Source: Clostridiaceae bacterium (GTDB lineage Bacteria > Bacillota > Clostridia > UMGS1883 > JAAYMJ01). From it: 11,003 nucleotides of DNA. The translations under genes and the position numbers were made by a program. Location: NCBI GenBank assembly GCA_012521455.1, contig JAAYMJ010000125.1, positions 1 to 11,003 on the forward strand, read 5' to 3'. Position 1 is the stretch's first letter. Each line of letters begins with the position of its first letter. Under the pieces are notes generated by a model that searched no databases, had not been told where the DNA came from, and saw nothing but the letters and a program-made list of their open reading frames with translations. Of this stretch, positions 7,277 to 11,003 are shown piece after piece.

Positions 7277-7306
7277 AAAAAGGATGACAAATTTGTCATC
7301 CTTTTT
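7277..7306. terminator. Bidirectional terminator between the esterase and tRNA-Pro genes
   Basis: A 30-base perfect palindrome (AAAAAGGATGACAAA and its reverse complement, centred at 7291/7292). On the minus strand it is followed by a run of eight T, forming the terminator of the tRNA gene; on the plus strand five T follow the core stem and can end the esterase operon. The last base of the tRNA CCA end is the first base of the stem. Confidence 0.88.
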
Positions 7307-7382
7307 GGTCGGAGTGACAGGACTTGAACCTGCGGCCTCTTGGTCCCGAACCAAGCGCTCTACCAAACTGAGCTACACCCCG
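7306..7382 (-). tRNA. tRNA-Pro (anticodon CGG) with encoded CCA
   Basis: The minus strand folds into a complete 77-base tRNA. The acceptor stem is CGGGGTG/CACTCCG with the C1-G72 pair typical of proline tRNAs, the D arm is GCTC/GAGC, and the anticodon stem is CTTGG/CCAAG with loop TTCGGGA. The anticodon CGG lies at plus-strand 7346-7348, and the T arm carries TTCAAGT. Discriminator A (7309) is followed by an encoded CCA (7308-7306). It reads CCG codons. It has its own promoter and terminator and is not part of a tRNA cluster here. Confidence 0.96.
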
Positions 7383-7399
7383 GAAGCGGTAACATTATA

Positions 7400-7428
7400 A
7401 TTATAATTATGCTTTTGCAACTTGTCAA
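7400..7428 (-). promoter_or_regulatory. Promoter of tRNA-Pro
   Basis: On the minus strand a perfect TTGACA (7428-7423) is followed after exactly 17 bases by a perfect TATAAT (7405-7400). Transcription should begin around 7393, about ten bases before the mature tRNA 5' end at 7382. This is the best-matching promoter in the window, as expected for a stable RNA gene. Confidence 0.88.
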
Positions 7429-7547
7429 TATTACTTTTAAAATGTTTTAAAAAAATAAGAATAATAAAGGAAAAAACTATAAAGAATAACAATAAAAACT
7501 ATTAATTTGACACATAAAAAATTCTTGTTTTTTAAAAATTAAAACTA

Positions 7548-7576
7548 TTGACTTTTTTATTAGAATATACTAAACT
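7548..7576 (+). promoter_or_regulatory. Promoter of the speD-speA-speE operon
   Basis: TTGACT (7548-7553) and TAAACT (7571-7576) are separated by 17 bases, matching sigma-A consensus at 5/6 and 4/6. The predicted start near 7583 gives a leader of about 60 bases. No riboswitch of recognisable form fits in that space. Confidence 0.55.
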
Positions 7577-7594
7577 CATAAGGTGATATAAAAA

Positions 7595-7624
7595 ATGAAT
7601 ATTTTTTTTCCATTTTTTAACTAA
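7595..7624 (+). other. Possible nine-codon leader ORF upstream of speD
   Basis: ATG 7595 is preceded by AGGTGAT (7581-7587) and encodes MNIFFPFFN followed by TAA at 7622. The reading frame lies within the predicted speD leader, but the binding site falls almost at the predicted transcript start and the region is simple T-rich sequence, so it may be chance. Confidence 0.15.
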
Positions 7625-7646
7625 TTACCATATATGAAAGGCTGTG

Positions 7647-8465
7647 ATGGTAGGGTTGGAAAATAAGCTGAAGTTATACGGCTTTAACAACCTCACAAAG
7701 ACACTTAGCTTCAACATCTATGATGTTTGCTATGCAAAAAGTGAGCGGGAACAAAAGGATTATATTGCCTACATTGACGAACAATATAATTCCGACAGGC
7801 TGACAAAAATCCTATGCGACATTACAGAAATGATAGGCGCACATGTACTTAATATTTCAAAACAGGACTACGACCCGCAGGGCGCAAGTGTCACCCTCTT
7901 AATTTCAGAGGAATCCATGCCACGCCATCTCACAGGCTCAACACCAAAAGACATCGAATCGGAAATCATTCAAGTTAGAGATAGCGTAGTAGGACACCTT
8001 GACAAAAGCCATGTTACTGTTCACACCTACCCTGAATACCATCCGGATAATGCCATTGCCACATTCCGCGTGGACATTGATGTTTCCACCTGCGGAAGGG
8101 TATCCCCTTTAAAGGCGCTGGATTATCTCATCGGCAGCTTTGACTCCGACATTATAACAATTGATTACAGGGTAAGGGGATTTACAAGGGATATTACCGG
8201 CAAAAAGTGCTACATTGACCACGCGATTACATCAATTCAGGACTTTGTCGACCAAAATACCCTTACAAAGTACGATGCCATTGATATAAATGTTTATCAG
8301 GCGAACATATTCCATACAAAGATGCTGATAAAAGAAATAGAGCTTCAAAACTATTTATTCAATAAAGACGTATATGAATTGCCGCCGAAAGAAAGGCTTG
8401 CCATTACCGAAAGCTTAAGACGGGAAATGATTGAAATCTTCACCGGCGCAAATATATATGAATGA
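7647..8465 (+). CDS. speD: S-adenosylmethionine decarboxylase proenzyme (SpeD, Escherichia coli type)
   Basis: This 272-residue pyruvoyl enzyme decarboxylates S-adenosylmethionine to the aminopropyl donor for spermidine synthesis. It belongs to the longer Escherichia coli-type class, shown by [12 protein letters not shown] near the N-terminus, [15 protein letters not shown] and [11 protein letters not shown]. The self-cleavage site is in [14 protein letters not shown]: cleavage between K120 and S121 would yield the pyruvoyl group. The conserved VSTCG supplies the catalytic cysteine (C149), and [12 protein letters not shown] is also intact. Nothing is missing, and length matches the roughly 264-residue family norm. 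ATG 7647 is chosen because GAAAGG lies five bases upstream; GTG 7644 and TTG 7656 are alternatives. It heads a polyamine operon, with speA 31 bases downstream. Confidence 0.95.
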   Translation: MVGLENKLKLYGFNNLTKTLSFNIYDVCYAKSEREQKDYIAYIDEQYNSDRLTKILCDITEMIGAHVLNISKQDYDPQGASVTLLISEESMPRHLTGSTPKDIESEIIQVRDSVVGHLDKSHVTVHTYPEYHPDNAIATFRVDIDVSTCGRVSPLKALDYLIGSFDSDIITIDYRVRGFTRDITGKKCYIDHAITSIQDFVDQNTLTKYDAIDINVYQANIFHTKMLIKEIELQNYLFNKDVYELPPKERLAITESLRREMIEIFTGANIYE

Positions 8466-8496
8466 TTGAATTTGGATTTTTGAAAGGACAAAAAAG

Positions 8497-9945
8497 ATGA
8501 TAGATGAAAGACAGAGTAAAGCGCCCATTTTTGAGGCGCTTTCAGCTTATAAAAAGAAAAGGATAGTGCCTTTTGACGTTCCGGGGCACAAACAGGGGCG
8601 GGGGAACCCCGAGCTTAGGGAACTTTTAGGCGCTGACGCCATGGCGCTGGATGTAAACTCCTCAAAGCCCTTGGACAACCTCTGCCACCCCGTTTCGGTA
8701 ATAAAAGAAGCGGAAGAACTGGCAGCAGAAGCCTTTGGGGCGCACCATGCCTTTTTCATGGTAAACGGCACCACAAGCGCCGTGCAGGCCATGATACTAA
8801 CCGCCTGCAAAGACGGGGAAAAAATCATCATGCCAAGAAATGTCCACCGAAGCGCCATAAATTCCCTAATCACAGGGGGCGCAATCCCCGTGTATGTAAA
8901 CCCGGGGGTAAATAAGCATTTAGGGATACCCCTTGGCATGAGCATTGAGGATGTAAAAAAGGCAATAGAAGAAAACCCCGGCGCAAAAGCCATCTTTGTG
9001 AATAACCCAACCTACTACGGGGTTTGCTCGAATTTGGAAGAAATAGTAAAACTGGCCCATGAGCACAATATGCTGGTGCTTGCTGATGAAGCCCACGGCA
9101 CCCATTTTTACTTCGGGGAAGGCTTGCCCGTACCGGCAATTAAGGCGGGCGCGGACATGGCGGCGGTTTCAATGCATAAAACCGGCGGAAGCCTTACGCA
9201 GAGTTCCTTTTTGTTAATCGGTAAAAGCCAGGACAAAAGCTATGTCCGCCAAATCATAAACCTAAACCAGACCACAAGCGGCTCATATTTGCTGCTTTCA
9301 TCATTAGACATTTCAAGAAGAAATCTTGCGCTCAGGGGCAAGGAAATCTTTAAAAAGGTTTTGGATTTGGCAAACTATGCCCGGGATGAAGTCAACAAAA
9401 TCGGGGGGTACTATGCCTTTGCCAACGAGCTTGTTGACGGGGACGCGTTTTTTGACTTTGACAGGACAAAGCTTTCAATATATACCCGCGATATAGGCCT
9501 TGCAGGCATTGAAGTTTACGACATATTGCGGGATGACTACGGGATTCAGATTGAATTTGGCGATATCGGAAATATCCTGGCCATCATTTCCGTTGGGGAC
9601 AGGTACTTGGAAATTGAAAGGTTAGTATCCAGCCTTTCTGAAATCAAACGCCTGTACAGCCGGGACAAAGCGGGGATGTTTGACCATGAATATATTAGCC
9701 CGAAAGTGGTTTTGACCCCGAAGGAAGCGTTTTTCACAAAGAAAAAAAGCGTTCCGGTAAAAGAGTCAAAGGGAATGGTCAGCGGCGAATTTGTAATGTG
9801 CTATCCCCCGGGTATCCCGATTTTAGCACCCGGCGAGTACATTACAAGCGAGATTATCGACTATATCCTATACGCAAAGGAAAAAGGCTGTTTCCTAACG
9901 GGGCCTCAGGATATGGACATTGAAAACATAAACGTAATAGCCTAA
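8497..9945 (+). CDS. speA: Arginine/lysine/ornithine decarboxylase, SpeA-type (fold type I, PLP)
   Basis: A 482-residue pyridoxal-phosphate enzyme that decarboxylates a basic amino acid. The catalytic domain carries VPGHKQG (28-34), DVNSSKPLDNL, FMVNGTTSAVQ (87-97), the cofactor-contacting D197 in LADEAHGTHF, and the Schiff-base lysine K228 in SMHKTGGSLTQ. The C-terminal domain contains the family signature GEFVMCYPPGIPILAPGE. It lacks the N-terminal receiver-like wing domain of the large enterobacterial enzymes, and so matches the short Gram-positive form exemplified by Bacillus subtilis SpeA, an arginine decarboxylase. Arginine is therefore the likeliest substrate, yielding agmatine, but lysine or ornithine cannot be excluded from sequence. 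An AAAGGA site precedes ATG 8497. It lies between speD and speE with short gaps, as one polyamine operon. Confidence 0.92.
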   Translation: MIDERQSKAPIFEALSAYKKKRIVPFDVPGHKQGRGNPELRELLGADAMALDVNSSKPLDNLCHPVSVIKEAEELAAEAFGAHHAFFMVNGTTSAVQAMILTACKDGEKIIMPRNVHRSAINSLITGGAIPVYVNPGVNKHLGIPLGMSIEDVKKAIEENPGAKAIFVNNPTYYGVCSNLEEIVKLAHEHNMLVLADEAHGTHFYFGEGLPVPAIKAGADMAAVSMHKTGGSLTQSSFLLIGKSQDKSYVRQIINLNQTTSGSYLLLSSLDISRRNLALRGKEIFKKVLDLANYARDEVNKIGGYYAFANELVDGDAFFDFDRTKLSIYTRDIGLAGIEVYDILRDDYGIQIEFGDIGNILAIISVGDRYLEIERLVSSLSEIKRLYSRDKAGMFDHEYISPKVVLTPKEAFFTKKKSVPVKESKGMVSGEFVMCYPPGIPILAPGEYITSEIIDYILYAKEKGCFLTGPQDMDIENINVIA

Positions 9946-9972
9946 ACTAAATTATAAAGGGGAATACAATTT

Positions 9973-10845
9973 ATGGATCTGGAGCTTTGGTACACGGAAC
10001 AACACACCGAGAATGTGCGTTTTTCCATAAAAATTGAAAAGCACATTTATTCAGCCCAAAGCGAGTTTCAAAGGATTGACGTGTTTGAAGCCAGGGAGTT
10101 CGGCCGCTTTTTCACTCTGGACGGCTGCATGATGATAACCGAAAAGGACGAGTTTATTTATCATGACATGATTGTCCATGTGCCCATGGCAACAAGGCCG
10201 GACAAGATTAAAAACGTGTTGGTAATAGGCGCAGGCGACGGCGGCTCCATCCGCGAGCTTACAAGGTATAAGACCATTGAAAACATTGATATGGTGGAAA
10301 TTGACGAGGAAGTTGTAAAGGTGTGCAAAAAATACTTCCCAAACACCGCCTGCAAGTTAGACGACGAAAGGGTGCACATCTATTACGAGGACGGGCTGAA
10401 ATTTGTAAGGACTAAAGAAAACGAGTACGACTTAATCATAGTTGACTCCACCGACCCCTTCGGGCCGGGGGAAGGGCTTTTTACCCGTGAGTTTTACGGA
10501 AACTGCTATAAAGCGTTAAACGAAAACGGGATTTTGGTAAACCAGCATGAAAGCCCTTATTATAATTCCTACGCCAAAAGCATGCAGCGGACGCACCGCA
10601 GGATTAAGGAATTCTTCCCGATTTGCATGGTTTATCAGGCCCATATCCCGACTTATCCTTCAGGGCATTGGCTTTTTGGCTTTGCCTCAAAGACGGTGCA
10701 CGCGATAGATGATTTTGAGCCTGAAAAATGGGAGGCGCTTGGGCTTAAGACCAAATACTACAACACCGACATCCACAAAGGCGCCTTTTACCTTCCCACT
10801 TATGTAAAGGAACTTTTGGAAAGCGACGAGGAAATTGAGGATTAA
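9973..10845 (+). CDS. speE: Spermidine synthase (polyamine aminopropyltransferase)
   Basis: A 290-residue cytoplasmic transferase that moves the aminopropyl group of decarboxylated S-adenosylmethionine to putrescine, or in some organisms to agmatine or another diamine. An N-terminal beta domain (about 1-55, starting LELWYTEQHTENVRFSIK) is followed by a Rossmann-like domain. The donor-binding motif is VIGAGDGG (84-91), the second acidic strand VEID is at 108-111, and the catalytic loop is VDSTDPFGPGEGLF (157-170) with D158 and D161. Size and motifs fit a complete bacterial SpeE. AAAGGGG lies about ten bases before ATG 9973. It follows speA by 27 bases and is the last complete gene. The stop codon is part of the first unit of the downstream A-rich repeat, and no terminator is visible before the window edge. 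Confidence 0.95.
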   Translation: MDLELWYTEQHTENVRFSIKIEKHIYSAQSEFQRIDVFEAREFGRFFTLDGCMMITEKDEFIYHDMIVHVPMATRPDKIKNVLVIGAGDGGSIRELTRYKTIENIDMVEIDEEVVKVCKKYFPNTACKLDDERVHIYYEDGLKFVRTKENEYDLIIVDSTDPFGPGEGLFTREFYGNCYKALNENGILVNQHESPYYNSYAKSMQRTHRRIKEFFPICMVYQAHIPTYPSGHWLFGFASKTVHAIDDFEPEKWEALGLKTKYYNTDIHKGAFYLPTYVKELLESDEEIED

Positions 10846-11003
10846 AAAGGATTAAAAAGGATTAAAAAAGAATTAACAAAGATTAAAAAAGAATAAAAAG
10901 GATTAAAAAAGGTTAAAAGAGATTAATAAAGATTAAAAAACTTAAAAAAGATTAATAAAGATAAAAAAATTAAAAAACTTAATAAAGATTAACAAGATAA
11001 AAA
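10839..11003. repeat. Degenerate repeat of about 10 bp with helically phased A-tracts
   Basis: Roughly sixteen units related to GGATTAAAAA or AGATTAAAAA run head to tail from the end of speE to the window edge. The first units are exact (ATTAAAAAGG at 10841 and 10851); later ones vary in sequence and by a base or two in length. A-tracts of mostly 3-7 bases are centred near 10846, 10856, 10866, 10879, 10887, 10897, 10907, 10916, 10929, 10937, 10946, 10958, 10966 and 10974, about 9.9 bases apart on average. In-frame stops make coding unlikely. Phased A-tracts at this spacing are known to bend DNA; the biological role is unknown. It continues beyond the window. Confidence 0.85.

Noticed and set aside
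7121..7366. Minus-strand open frame of 81 codons starting inside the tRNA
   Set aside because: Its N-terminal translation (MVERLVRDQEAAGSSPV) is the well-known spurious reading of tRNA sequence, and the rest overlaps the terminator and the esterase gene.
7577..7646. S-adenosylmethionine or polyamine riboswitch in the speD leader
   Set aside because: The leader is only about 60 bases of simple T-rich sequence with no stable stems matching known SAM riboswitch classes.
1..11003. Transposons, phage genes, CRISPR arrays, toxin-antitoxin or defence modules
   Set aside because: No transposase, integrase, regularly spaced direct repeats with unique spacers, or toxin-like pair was found; the A-rich repeat at the end has no spacers.

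Overview
The window looks like a chromosomal segment from a low-GC Gram-positive anaerobe, most likely class Clostridia (Bacillota). The grounds are AT-rich intergenic DNA, strong GGAGG-type ribosome binding sites, sigma-A promoters close to consensus (TTGACA/TATAAT), TTG start codons, and the families present: ComEA, GerMN, the DUF2975/XRE pair, DUF4173, and a SpeA-type decarboxylase of the Bacillus form. All protein genes lie on the plus strand; only a tRNA-Pro gene is on the minus strand. No mobile element, CRISPR array or recognisable defence system is visible.

Region 1 (1-4103). Two tandem consensus promoters precede a ComEA-like DNA-uptake protein (SLBB plus helix-hairpin-helix). An OmpR/PhoB-type response regulator and its membrane histidine kinase follow, then a lipoprotein with two GerMN domains, closed by a strong hairpin terminator. 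The order regulator-kinase-GerMN lipoprotein resembles the actinobacterial mtrA-mtrB-lpqB operon. The kinase has no canonical start codon that would include its complete first membrane helix.

Region 2 (4104-7306). About 300 bp of non-coding DNA, possibly holding the decayed 3' end of a minus-strand gene, leads into a consensus promoter. This promoter serves a tight four-gene operon: DUF2975 membrane protein, small XRE regulator, DUF4173 polytopic membrane protein, and an Est30-like serine carboxylesterase. A perfect hairpin that can act in both directions closes it.

Region 3 (7306-7428, minus strand). A tRNA-Pro(CGG) gene with encoded CCA has a perfect-consensus promoter, and the CCA runs directly into the shared terminator hairpin.

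Region 4 (7429-11003). A polyamine operon, speD-speA-speE, encodes S-adenosylmethionine decarboxylase, an arginine (or lysine/ornithine) decarboxylase, and spermidine synthase. SpeD makes the aminopropyl donor, SpeA makes the amine or its precursor, and SpeE joins them. If SpeA makes agmatine, a ureohydrolase is still needed and may lie beyond the window. From the speE stop codon to the window edge runs an unusual degenerate repeat with about 10-bp period, carrying A-tracts in helical phase.

Most genes belong to known families. The points most worth a second look are the kinase start, the MtrAB-LpqB-like layout, the phased A-tract repeat, and the uncharacterised membrane operon.
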